Shown here one piece after another: positions 1 to 7,329 of a stretch of 60,957 nucleotides of DNA; the stretch's first letter is position 1; the number at the start of each line of letters is the position of its first letter. The position numbers and the translations under genes were made by a program. Source of the stretch: Planctomycetaceae bacterium. GTDB lineage: Bacteria; Planctomycetota; Planctomycetia; Pirellulales; Thermoguttaceae. The stretch is from contig SFIW01000017.1 in NCBI GenBank assembly GCA_004556055.1, positions 1 through 60,957 of the forward strand, given 5' to 3'. The notes below the pieces were generated by a model, which saw only the letters and a list, made by a program, of their open reading frames with translations, was not told where the DNA came from and did not search any database.

Positions 1-396
1 TTCCATATCTGATTTTTCGATTTGCAATCCCAATGATCTTAGAGATTCAAAAGCTCTATGGAATGAATATAACCGGTGATAAAAGACGTCGTCAAGAGTG
101 AGAGGATAATCGGAAAAATCGTGAGCGTGTCTCATATCGATGAGGACGTCGACGGACTTTTTTGTAGTATTCGTAGCGCGCGTTTGATTGTTTAAGGTGG
201 GAAGAATGTCTTTTTTGAGGGGAAGGGAACTCTTGCTTGCAGACTCGACTTTTATCTCATGAGAATTATTGGCGGAACCTGGCAGGGAGACGCTTTCTTG
301 GGCGTTGAGTTTTGTAAGGAAGGACGACGCCATAAAAGAGACGAGAAGCAGGATAACGACTGAGAAGAGCAAACGTTTGAATAATTGACTTTTCAT
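1..396 (-). CDS. secreted or membrane-anchored protein of unknown function, truncated by the window edge
   Basis: The frame opens at an ATG read on the minus strand (394-396), with a GGAG ribosome-binding site about 8 bases upstream, and runs off the left edge, so only the first 132 codons are present. A short basic start (MKSQLFKR) is followed by a hydrophobic run at about residues 9-27, which fits a signal peptide or N-terminal anchor. A Ser/Asn/Lys-rich linker follows, then from about residue 83 a denser, folded-looking stretch beginning VDVLIDMRHAHDF and containing DVFYHRL. I do not recognise the family, and the missing C-terminus prevents a functional call. Confidence 0.6.
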   Translation of the reverse strand, partial: MKSQLFKRLLFSVVILLLVSFMASSFLTKLNAQESVSLPGSANNSHEIKVESASKSSLPLKKDILPTLNNQTRATNTTKKSVDVLIDMRHAHDFSDYPLTLDDVFYHRLYSFHRAFESLRSLGLQIEKSDME

Positions 397-476
397 ATTC
401 GAACTCCAAATTGCGATAGTAGTAAGGGTCGCTCGATTGAGGAACGAATTCATGACGTCATAGATGCGGAATGAGC

Positions 477-510
477 TTAATTATAGTAGGCTGTTAATTA
501 TAGTCGGCTG
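477..510. repeat. tandem direct repeat, two 17-bp copies
   Basis: Two adjacent 17-bp units, each starting TTAATTATAGT and ending GGCTG, differ at one base. They lie in the intergenic region between the divergent truncated gene and coaB. The position would suit a regulator site or a duplicated -10 region (each unit contains TATAGT), but nothing else supports a function. Confidence 0.5.
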
Positions 511-633
511 GGAACCGTTTTACAATCGTTGAGTCACCTTGACGGGGGAGGGGAAGAAAGTATATTGAGACGATGGATTTAACCGAGCGATTGTGCGTCA
601 ACATTTTCCTATCCACATCCTTAGTATGCAAAA

Positions 634-1308
634 ATGTCCAAGATTTTGATAACCTCAGGCCCTACGAGACAGTATCTTGACCCCATTCGTTATTTGACGA
701 ATGCGTCTAGCGGACGAATGGGAGCAGCGTTGGCGCAAGCCTGCGTCGAAGCGGGATACGAGGTTGTGGTTGTCTCCGGTCCTGTTGACGTGAAATATCC
801 TCGCGAAGCGGAGGTAGTGCATGTTGTATCGACCGACGAAATGCATATTGCGGCGATGCAGGCGTATGAAGAATGCGAAGGAGCGATAGGCGCGGCGGCT
901 CCCTGCGATTACAAGCCGTTGCATATCTTCAAAAATAAAATGTCTAAATCCGACTTTACGCGCGTTCCCGAAGCGGGCGGCGAATTGCTCTTGCGGTTAC
1001 ATGAAACTCCCGACGTAATGGCGGCTTTGGGAGCGATGAAGAGAGAAAAGAACGATCCTCGGGGGGGACAATGGTTAGTCGCTTTTGCGCTTGAAACTTC
1101 CGATCATCATGTTCGGGCGCTTCAGAAGTTGCATCATAAAAAGTGCGACTTGATTGTGGTCAACGACCCTACGTCGATTAACGGAGCGTCGTCGAACGTC
1201 GAAATTCTCGACCCTTTCGGGGCGTCGTTAGCTAAAATCAACGGCGAGAAACTGACGGTTGCGCGTCGACTTATAGAAGAAATTCAGCGTTTCGCTGCGA
1301 CTCGTTAA
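634..1308 (+). CDS. coaB: phosphopantothenate-cysteine ligase (CoaB domain protein)
   Basis: This is a stand-alone CoaB, the enzyme that joins cysteine to 4'-phosphopantothenate in coenzyme A synthesis. The start shows the CoaB nucleotide-binding signature (ITSGPTRQYLDPIRYLTNASSG, split here as ITSGPTRQYLD then PIRYLTNASSG) at residues 6-27. A lysine-rich KNKMSK segment near residue 103 corresponds to the family's flexible KIKK loop, and VAFALET and VVNDPT follow in the expected order. At 224 residues it is the ligase half only. The CoaC decarboxylase domain found fused in many bacteria is absent, so CoaC must be encoded elsewhere. The mrp gene follows after about 60 bases on the same strand, which suggests cotranscription. 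No strong Shine-Dalgarno precedes the ATG. Confidence 0.88.
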   Translation: MSKILITSGPTRQYLDPIRYLTNASSGRMGAALAQACVEAGYEVVVVSGPVDVKYPREAEVVHVVSTDEMHIAAMQAYEECEGAIGAAAPCDYKPLHIFKNKMSKSDFTRVPEAGGELLLRLHETPDVMAALGAMKREKNDPRGGQWLVAFALETSDHHVRALQKLHHKKCDLIVVNDPTSINGASSNVEILDPFGASLAKINGEKLTVARRLIEEIQRFAATR

Positions 1309-1368
1309 CTTTTGTCGTGTATCGAAGCGTTTATTTTTGATAAATACTTATCGAACGGAAGGATACAT

Positions 1369-2226
1369 ATGGGTGAGTGTTCGCATAATTGTAGTTCCTG
1401 CGGAGAGAATTGCTCTTCGCGTCAGGCTCCTGAATCCTTGCTTGAAAAACCTCATGAGATGAGTCGCATTGACAACGTCATCGGAGTTGTGAGCGGAAAG
1501 GGAGGCGTTGGAAAATCTCTCGTTTCCGCTCTTCTTTCGTGCGCTGCGCGCCGTCGAGGTTTCGAGGTCGCCGCTCTTGACGCCGATATTACCGGTCCGT
1601 CCATCCCCAAGGCCTTCGGGTTGAACGATCGCATGCAGGGAAGCGAATTCGGCATTGTCCCCGTTAAGACGAAGACCGGAATTTCCGCCGCCTCGATCAA
1701 CCTGCTAATGGACGATCCTTCTCAGCCTGTCATTTGGCGCGGCCCCGTTATTGCCGGAGCCGTGAAACAATTCTGGAAAGACGTCATTTGGAGCGACGTC
1801 GATTTCATGTTCGTCGACATGCCTCCAGGGACCGGCGACGTTCCTCTTACCGTTTTCCAGTCGATTCCTATTAAGGGGATCGTTGTTGTCGCGACCCCGC
1901 AAGACTTGGTGTCAATGATCGTCGTTAAAGCGATCCGTATGGCGGAGATGATGAACGTTCCCGTTCTCGCTCTCGTCGAAAATATGTCGTACTACAAGTG
2001 CCCGCATTGCGGCGAGGAACTCTCCGTTTTTGGTAAGAGCAGCCTCGACGCGATCGCTAAAGAACACGGCGTCGAACGCGTTTTTCGTCTTCCAATCGAT
2101 CCTCAAGTCGCCGCCGCGTGCGACTCCGGGGATATTGAGTCTATCGAGTCTCCCCAGATGGACGAAGCGTTTGACTACTTGGCGAAAAAGTGCGCGGAAC
2201 TTAAGGAATCTGAAAAGGCGGAATGA
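1369..2226 (+). CDS. mrp: Mrp/NBP35-type iron-sulfur cluster carrier ATPase
   Basis: This is a P-loop ATPase of the Mrp/ApbC/NBP35 family, which carries Fe-S clusters to apoproteins in the cytoplasm. The deviant Walker A motif GKGGVGKS lies at about residues 43-50, followed by DADITGPSIP, VDMPPGTGD and ATPQDLVS in family order. The C-terminal part has the CPHC pair expected to hold the bridging cluster. The N-terminus carries four close cysteines (C4, C8, C11, C15), resembling the N-terminal cluster region of NBP35-like proteins. An upstream TTG at 1312 would lengthen the frame, but the ATG at 1369 follows a GGAAGGA ribosome-binding site, so I use it. A hairpin terminator follows the stop. 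Confidence 0.9.
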   Translation: MGECSHNCSSCGENCSSRQAPESLLEKPHEMSRIDNVIGVVSGKGGVGKSLVSALLSCAARRRGFEVAALDADITGPSIPKAFGLNDRMQGSEFGIVPVKTKTGISAASINLLMDDPSQPVIWRGPVIAGAVKQFWKDVIWSDVDFMFVDMPPGTGDVPLTVFQSIPIKGIVVVATPQDLVSMIVVKAIRMAEMMNVPVLALVENMSYYKCPHCGEELSVFGKSSLDAIAKEHGVERVFRLPIDPQVAAACDSGDIESIESPQMDEAFDYLAKKCAELKESEKAE

Positions 2227-2254
2227 ACGAAGTCTAAGCGAAACCTTGAATCGA

Positions 2255-2289
2255 TAAAAAAGGCGCTCTCTGTTTGAGGGCGCCTTTTG
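2255..2289 (+). terminator. intrinsic terminator after mrp
   Basis: The inverted repeat AAAAGGCGC / GGCGCCTTTT is followed by a T-rich stretch, 30 bases after the mrp stop. It also lies just beyond the 3' end of the convergent gene on the minus strand and may serve both. Confidence 0.8.
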
Positions 2290-2304
2290 TCGTTTAAAAG
2301 AGTT

Positions 2305-2775
2305 TTATTTCTGTTCTAAGAGCAGGTTTTCTAGAAGTTGAGCCGAGTAAGCGCACATTTCCGAACAAGGCCGTTTTTTGTAGTACTCCGGAGTTCTATC
2401 AGCCGGAGTAGGCGATGATTTTTTCTCCGTAAGATTTAGTAAGTCTCGACAGATATAAGAACCGTTGTCTTGGGCGAATTGACGCGCCATTTCTTGAATT
2501 CTGGCGTACAATTGAGACTTTGATTCCTTCTCGTTGGGATCTGCGCTCCCCGAAATTAGATCAAGCGCCATGCATGCGCCGGTAAAGGTTCCGCATACTT
2601 CGCGCAAGCGTCCAATTCCCCCGCCGAACCCCGCCGCCAATTTCGTCGCCGTTTCATGATCGAGCCCCGTCATGTCGTCAAAAGCCAACAATACGGCCTG
2701 ACAGCAATTGTAACCCTGTTCAAAGAACGCTTTTGCGCGTAACGCTCGCGCCGAATATTCTGCTTCCATCGTCAT
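2305..2775 (-). CDS. C_GCAxxG_C_C family protein
   Basis: This 156-residue protein matches the C_GCAxxG_C_C family (PF09719), small cysteine-rich proteins thought to be redox-active and often found with metal or electron-transfer genes. The family cysteines are visible: NCCQAV near residue 22, the VCGTFTGAC segment near residues 60-68, and C-terminal cysteines in YICRDL and CSEMCAY. There is no signal peptide, so it should be cytoplasmic. The ATG at 2775 has an AAGGA ribosome-binding site. The next minus-strand gene upstream (DUF486 protein) is about 60 bases away, so they may be cotranscribed. The biochemical role of the family is not established. Confidence 0.8.
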   Translation of the reverse strand: MTMEAEYSARALRAKAFFEQGYNCCQAVLLAFDDMTGLDHETATKLAAGFGGGIGRLREVCGTFTGACMALDLISGSADPNEKESKSQLYARIQEMARQFAQDNGSYICRDLLNLTEKKSSPTPADRTPEYYKKRPCSEMCAYSAQLLENLLLEQK

Positions 2776-2837
2776 TTCATCCTTTCTTCGTCGGCGACGC
2801 GCGGCGTTGGCTCTCGACTTAACGCCAATACGTCTCG

Positions 2838-3176
2838 CTAACCTTTAAAAATAAAATATACCGCTCCCGTGATGCATAGTCCAGCCCAGAGATAATTCCA
2901 CCCTAAATGTTCCTTGGCCACAAAAATCGCGAAAGGAACAAATACAGAAAGGGAGATCGCCTCTTGCATTATTTTGAGCTGAGGCAGCGACAGAACCGTC
3001 GAGCCAAGGCGATTTGCGGGAACCATGAGCATGTATTCAAAAAACGCGATTCCCCAGCTCGCAAGGACGGCAAGTATCCACGCCTTATTTTTCATCGGAC
3101 CGAGAAGGCCGTACCATGCGAAGGTCATAAAGGTGTTGGAACAGATTAAACCCAGAACGGTGAGTAGGACTTTCAT
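2838..3176 (-). CDS. DMT-superfamily membrane protein, DUF486 family
   Basis: This 112-residue protein is almost entirely hydrophobic, with four predicted membrane segments. It matches the DUF486 family (PF04342) in length and in landmarks such as SNTFMTFAWYG near residues 13-23, SWGIAFFEYM near 40-49 and VPANRLG near 52-58. The family belongs to the drug/metabolite transporter superfamily and acts at the inner membrane, but its substrate is unknown. It lies directly downstream of nth on the minus strand with a short gap. Confidence 0.8.
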   Translation of the reverse strand: MKVLLTVLGLICSNTFMTFAWYGLLGPMKNKAWILAVLASWGIAFFEYMLMVPANRLGSTVLSLPQLKIMQEAISLSVFVPFAIFVAKEHLGWNYLWAGLCITGAVYFIFKG

Positions 3177-3201
3177 TTTTGTTCTATTGTCTGATGAACG
3201 A

Positions 3202-3924
3202 TCATTGTCGTTTCAAACAGAAGGAGGATATGGGACAAGATTCGCAACGCGGACGACGCGCGACACAATATTCTCTCCCCAAGTAGATGAGGCGGTGACT
3301 CATGTCGATCCATTCGTCTTTAGGGAAAAGGAGGATTAGCGCCTTCTCGACTTGTTCCGGCGTCGTTTCGTCTGTGAAACCGATTTTTCGACTTAGACGT
3401 AATACATGCGTGTCGACGACAAATCCCGACGCAATGCGAAACGCGTTTCCAAGGATACAGTTTGCGGTTTTTCTCCCGACTCCTGGAAGTTTTACCAATT
3501 CCTCCATCGTATTTGGAACTTCACCGTCGTATTTTTCGACGAGTATTTTAGCGGTCTTAGAAAGATTCTCGGCTTTGGTGCGATAGAATCCGCAAGACTT
3601 AACGAGATTTTCTATTTCTTCGAGAGGCGCTTGCGCGAATTCCTTTGGCGTGGGAAATTTGGCAAAGAGGGCCGGCGTTGTTAGATTTACGCGTACGTCG
3701 GTGCATTGCGCCGATAGGACAACGGCGACGAGCAACTGAAAAGGCGTGTCGTAATGCAACGCGCAGGCCGGAGTAGGATACGCTTCCTTTAACGCCTCAA
3801 GCGTTAAAGAGGCGAGCTTTTTTCGCGACGCCATAGAAACTTTTTTCGTTTTTCCTTTGTCGCAAGAAGGCGCGCTTTTCCGACAATTGGTCTTGTCGCT
3901 TTTCGTTTTTCTTTCAGTTGCCAT
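3202..3924 (-). CDS. nth: endonuclease III (DNA glycosylase/AP lyase)
   Basis: This is endonuclease III, a base-excision-repair glycosylase with AP-lyase activity against oxidised pyrimidines. The helix-hairpin-helix motif LPGVGRKTA carries the catalytic lysine, VDTHVLRLS carries the catalytic aspartate, and the C-terminus holds the four cysteines of the [4Fe-4S] cluster in the classic C-x6-C-x2-C-x5-C spacing (CVARRPRCESCPISSFC). QLLVAVVLSAQ near the N-terminus is also diagnostic. The first 30 residues are Lys-rich and unlike the family. An internal ATG at 3832-3834 (MASRKKL) would give a more typical length, so the start is uncertain. Confidence 0.93.
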   Translation of the reverse strand: MATERKTKSDKTNCRKSAPSCDKGKTKKVSMASRKKLASLTLEALKEAYPTPACALHYDTPFQLLVAVVLSAQCTDVRVNLTTPALFAKFPTPKEFAQAPLEEIENLVKSCGFYRTKAENLSKTAKILVEKYDGEVPNTMEELVKLPGVGRKTANCILGNAFRIASGFVVDTHVLRLSRKIGFTDETTPEQVEKALILLFPKDEWIDMSHRLIYLGREYCVARRPRCESCPISSFCLKRQ

Positions 3925-3955
3925 CTTTATTGAACTTCAATGTTGATTGTCGGCC

Positions 3956-5524
3956 CTAGCGTTGGCTGGCGTTTTTGGAATCTTCAGCGGTCTTAAGGGA
4001 TTCCCTTAGGCCGGCGCTGGAACGCGGAATAATGCGGAACGTTTCGACGATCTCGTTTCCCGAATCGTCGTAGGATTCGAGCATATCCGCACGTAATTCG
4101 AACATAATGGTCGCCTGGTTTCCGTCGGGATCCGTAACGAGGTAGTAGATCCATCTAAAAGGAAGTTCTTCGTAATATCCGTCGGCGACAACGTAGTAGA
4201 TGGAGACGTCGCCAGGTCCGTCGTAGGCGGCTTCTTGTTTAAACTCGACGAAGCGGTCGCCAAGACTCTTTTTAATTTCGTTTTTGTATCCGTCCAGCGA
4301 AGGTTTCGTCGAGAGATCAATCTTTCCGTTGTACAGAAGGTTGCACTGGGCGATCGCTTCACCGCCTTGCAGATAGCACAAAGAGGTAATTTTATCTCCG
4401 TCTTCGATCAGCTTCCACTTGCGAGAGTGTTGGAATCGCCAAGGTCCCTTTTGAGCGTTATAGTAAAGTGAGAGTTGTTCAGGGGTCGGGGTGGTATTGA
4501 GGGACGCGACAACGTCGTCGTCGAGCTTTTCGGGTTTTTCTAGAGGCGCAATGTTAATCTTTAGCGTCGCCGACCATTCAAGACCAGGCGTTGCAACGCT
4601 TTCTGTTCGACGTTCGTCAATGCGCAATCCAAACCACGTGATTCGTCGCGTTTTAAGATCAAACTGAAACTTGCCTTCGAGATCCAGTCCAATGCTGGCG
4701 CCTTCCGACGCGCAGACAAGGGTGCTTGGCGCTTCTTCGTTATTTGCGTTTTTCGCGCCGATTTGGTATAGCTCAACTTCAGCGAAATTGTCGGCGATCG
4801 ACGTCAACATTAGATGGATCGTATTGTTTTCAATCGCGTCGACGCCAAGGAGCGCGACGACTACCTCATTCGGAAGTTGCCAATCTTCGCCTAACTTCAC
4901 TTCGCGGTTGGGTAGGAGACGATCCAAGAGCGTCGTGTTGAAAGGCAATTCATTGATAAGGGCGTATTGCTCGTCTTTCATCGGACCGCCAGCGGAAAAG
5001 ACGCGCGTTGACTTGCCGTCGAATTCCGAAATAATGTATTTTCTGGAACTGTCGAGAAGAGGTCGAACGACGTTAGCGCCAAGTTTACGTTTCATGCCGG
5101 CTTGCTCGTAACGTCGGATTGATCGGATCGAACCGGTCGTCGAATAGGAGTCGTATCGCTCTTCATACTTGAACCCCGCGACAACTTCCATTAACGAACG
5201 CTCTTCCTTACCGGTGGAAGTGGTTTGCACGACTTCCCCAGAAGCTTCTAGAGAGACTTCAACGACGTCGGCGGATCCGCTCTGATGGGAGGACGCCAAG
5301 AGGCAGGATTCTTGTTGAGGGGCTCCGTTTCCCGCTTTTTTTACGCTGGGCGTCTTGGTTCCTTGACGTAACTGAGGCGTCGAGTTGTTTCCCTTCACGC
5401 TCATTCGATTTCCTAGCGAGGTTGGGGCTTGTTGTCCTTGCGTCGCTATTGGAAACGTTAAAAGCGCTAGAGTTAGCCAGGCCAACAGGGCTGACGCATT
5501 ATGGCGTGTGAGCAAAGATTTCAT
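3956..5524 (-). CDS. secreted protein of unknown function
   Basis: This 522-residue protein has a clear signal peptide (hydrophobic residues about 12-30, likely cleavage after TQGQQ). A Ser/Gln/Thr-rich linker runs to about residue 85, followed by a mixed alpha/beta region without cysteine-rich or repeat motifs. I see no enzyme signature. The segment near residues 185-225 (FNTTLLDRLLPN, KLGEDWQLP) resembles planctomycetal secreted proteins that carry a 'how the item is scored' style beta fold, but I cannot name a family. The gene stands alone on the minus strand, about 30 bases upstream of nth, with which it could be cotranscribed. Confidence 0.75.
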   Translation of the reverse strand: MKSLLTRHNASALLAWLTLALLTFPIATQGQQAPTSLGNRMSVKGNNSTPQLRQGTKTPSVKKAGNGAPQQESCLLASSHQSGSADVVEVSLEASGEVVQTTSTGKEERSLMEVVAGFKYEERYDSYSTTGSIRSIRRYEQAGMKRKLGANVVRPLLDSSRKYIISEFDGKSTRVFSAGGPMKDEQYALINELPFNTTLLDRLLPNREVKLGEDWQLPNEVVVALLGVDAIENNTIHLMLTSIADNFAEVELYQIGAKNANNEEAPSTLVCASEGASIGLDLEGKFQFDLKTRRITWFGLRIDERRTESVATPGLEWSATLKINIAPLEKPEKLDDDVVASLNTTPTPEQLSLYYNAQKGPWRFQHSRKWKLIEDGDKITSLCYLQGGEAIAQCNLLYNGKIDLSTKPSLDGYKNEIKKSLGDRFVEFKQEAAYDGPGDVSIYYVVADGYYEELPFRWIYYLVTDPDGNQATIMFELRADMLESYDDSGNEIVETFRIIPRSSAGLRESLKTAEDSKNASQR

Positions 5525-5705
5525 TGTTTTCCTCTGACCCCAAATGTAAAGAGCGCGCAGGCGCCCGATCGTTCCGCAATATATTTTCCTTGAAATACAA
5601 GAACGATAGAAATTTATTTCCGGTAAATCAAGACGTAATCGCGACCTTGTTCAACAAAATCGAAGGCGTCTTTAAAAAGGGGGCGCAGGAAGAGAATGCC
5701 TGATA

Positions 5706-6665
5706 TCAGTCCTTTTCTGGATTGTCCGAGAGAGAAGGAAGACGGAAGAGCGTTATGGCGTTTTGACGTGTTTCACGCGCGATTTCAGACATGGATAGAT
5801 CGCGTAGTTCGGCGATTCTCCGGGCGACAAAAGCCGTTAGCAACGGTTCGTTACGGTCGATCTTGCCCCTTAGAGGATGAGGCGTTAAGAATGGCGAATC
5901 AGTTTCGAGAAGGATGCGTTCAATGGGAATTGTCCGAGCGACTTCCCAAAGGTCGGCGAATTTCTTGTTGGTATAAGTGACAAATCCGCCGAATCCCAGA
6001 TAAAAACCGAGATCTATCAAGCGTTGCGCTTGCTCCGGCGTTCCGCTAAAGGAGTGAACGACTCCAACCGGCCAATCGCATGCGGAAGTTCCGTAAAAAT
6101 CATATAGAATTGAATCGAGATCCTCGTTTGCTTCGCGAGAATGGATTATCACGGGGAGCTTTTTCTCTTTACCGAGCTCGAGAGTCTTTAAGAAGTATTG
6201 GAGTTGGGTCTGGAAAGGAGCGTCGTCCCAGTAACGGTCAAGGCCTGTTTCTCCCAGCGCTACGACGATTGGTTTCGACTGGTTGGGCGATTTGGTTTCT
6301 TCGTCAACGAGCCTTACGATTTGATTCCATTCCCCCTCATGAATTTGAGCGGTATGATTGGGGTGGACTCCAAGGGCCGCAAAAATGAAGGAATAACGAC
6401 GCGCCAACTCAATCGCTTTTTTAGACGTTTGCAAATCGACCGCAGGGCAAATCAATCCCGAGATAAACGGATGGATTGTGCCGTTCGCAACCTGTTTGCC
6501 CCGGACTGGAGGAAAGACGCCTTGCCGCGAACGCTGTATCAGGTCGCCGAGATCGCCTTGAAAATCGTCAAGATTGACGTGCGCGTGCGTGTCGACCAAC
6601 GGACAGTATACCTGATTGGAAGTTTGACTTAATTCTTTGTTTTCATTATCCGGAAAAGCGTCCAT
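5706..6665 (-). CDS. tatD: TatD family metal-dependent hydrolase
   Basis: This is a TatD-type DNase/hydrolase with a TIM-barrel fold and two metal ions. The metal-binding and catalytic motifs appear in order: VDTHAHVNL near residue 24, GETGLD in the middle, IIHSREA, VVHSFSG and the C-terminal ETDSPFLTP. Its length of 319 residues is somewhat above the usual 260. The extra residues are at the N-terminus (about 20) and in an insertion near residues 45-70. Homologs act as 3'-5' exonucleases or D-aminoacyl-tRNA deacylase-like enzymes, and the exact substrate cannot be read from sequence. Confidence 0.9.
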   Translation of the reverse strand: MDAFPDNENKELSQTSNQVYCPLVDTHAHVNLDDFQGDLGDLIQRSRQGVFPPVRGKQVANGTIHPFISGLICPAVDLQTSKKAIELARRYSFIFAALGVHPNHTAQIHEGEWNQIVRLVDEETKSPNQSKPIVVALGETGLDRYWDDAPFQTQLQYFLKTLELGKEKKLPVIIHSREANEDLDSILYDFYGTSACDWPVGVVHSFSGTPEQAQRLIDLGFYLGFGGFVTYTNKKFADLWEVARTIPIERILLETDSPFLTPHPLRGKIDRNEPLLTAFVARRIAELRDLSMSEIARETRQNAITLFRLPSLSDNPEKD

Positions 6666-6950
6666 CTCGGCTTACCTTCCTGTTATTCGGAGTATTGTGC
6701 GATCCCTTCTTTCTATGATAACGCAATATGCGGAGCCGAAAAGCCTGACGGTACGGCAATCTTTCTTAAACGCTTCCTCCGCGTTGAGCCTCTCTCCAGT
6801 CGTCGCTATGAAAGAAAAATTTCAAAAACATAAATTTTTTAGATCTAGCGGTTTCAACCCCTTGCGCCCTCCTTAGATAGCGTGTGTAATAAAGGGGAGG
6901 CCTCTAGTAGTTTTTACCGATTCTGCATGGATTTGTCAGGAGGGAATCTC

Positions 6951-7190
6951 ATGTTGATTCTGTCGCGAAGTAAGAATGAGAGTATCATAGTAAACGGCAA
7001 TATACGCGTTGTCGTTCTCGATATTCGAGGCGATAAAGTCCAATTGGGCGTCGAAGCCCCTAAAGACGTGCCCGTATTTAGAAGCGAGGTTTTGAAGAAC
7101 TCTCTTTGGGATTTACGCGCTCCTTGTCCCGAAGAGACGTCCGACATTCTTCCGATTTCAAGCGAGGAGAACGCTCCTGATAGAACTTGA
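6951..7190 (+). CDS. csrA: carbon storage regulator CsrA/RsmA
   Basis: This is the global post-transcriptional regulator CsrA, a dimeric RNA-binding protein that masks ribosome-binding sites at GGA motifs. The diagnostic start MLILSRSKNESI is followed by KVQLGVEAPKDVPVFR, which covers the RNA-contacting strands. An in-frame start exists further upstream at 6882, but the ATG at 6951 sits behind an AGGAGGG ribosome-binding site, and from there the protein begins exactly like the family. The C-terminus is extended by about 20 polar residues. CsrA usually controls motility and carbon flux. No fliW or flagellin gene is adjacent. Confidence 0.92.
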   Translation: MLILSRSKNESIIVNGNIRVVVLDIRGDKVQLGVEAPKDVPVFRSEVLKNSLWDLRAPCPEETSDILPISSEENAPDRT

Positions 7191-7329
7191 GCCTGTTTAA
7201 GACCTGCTTGCTTCCCTCGGTTAATAGACTTTTATCTTTTCTCGCTCGCCTTTTTATTGGGCCGCGATATGATAAAGTGAATCTCGTAGGATTCCGAATA
7301 GAGCGATTGAACGACGAACCGGGGAAAAA

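Noticed and set aside
452..461. 10-bp palindrome ATGACGTCAT near coaB
   Set aside because: The GACGTC core is very common in this window, so a single palindrome is not evidence of an operator.
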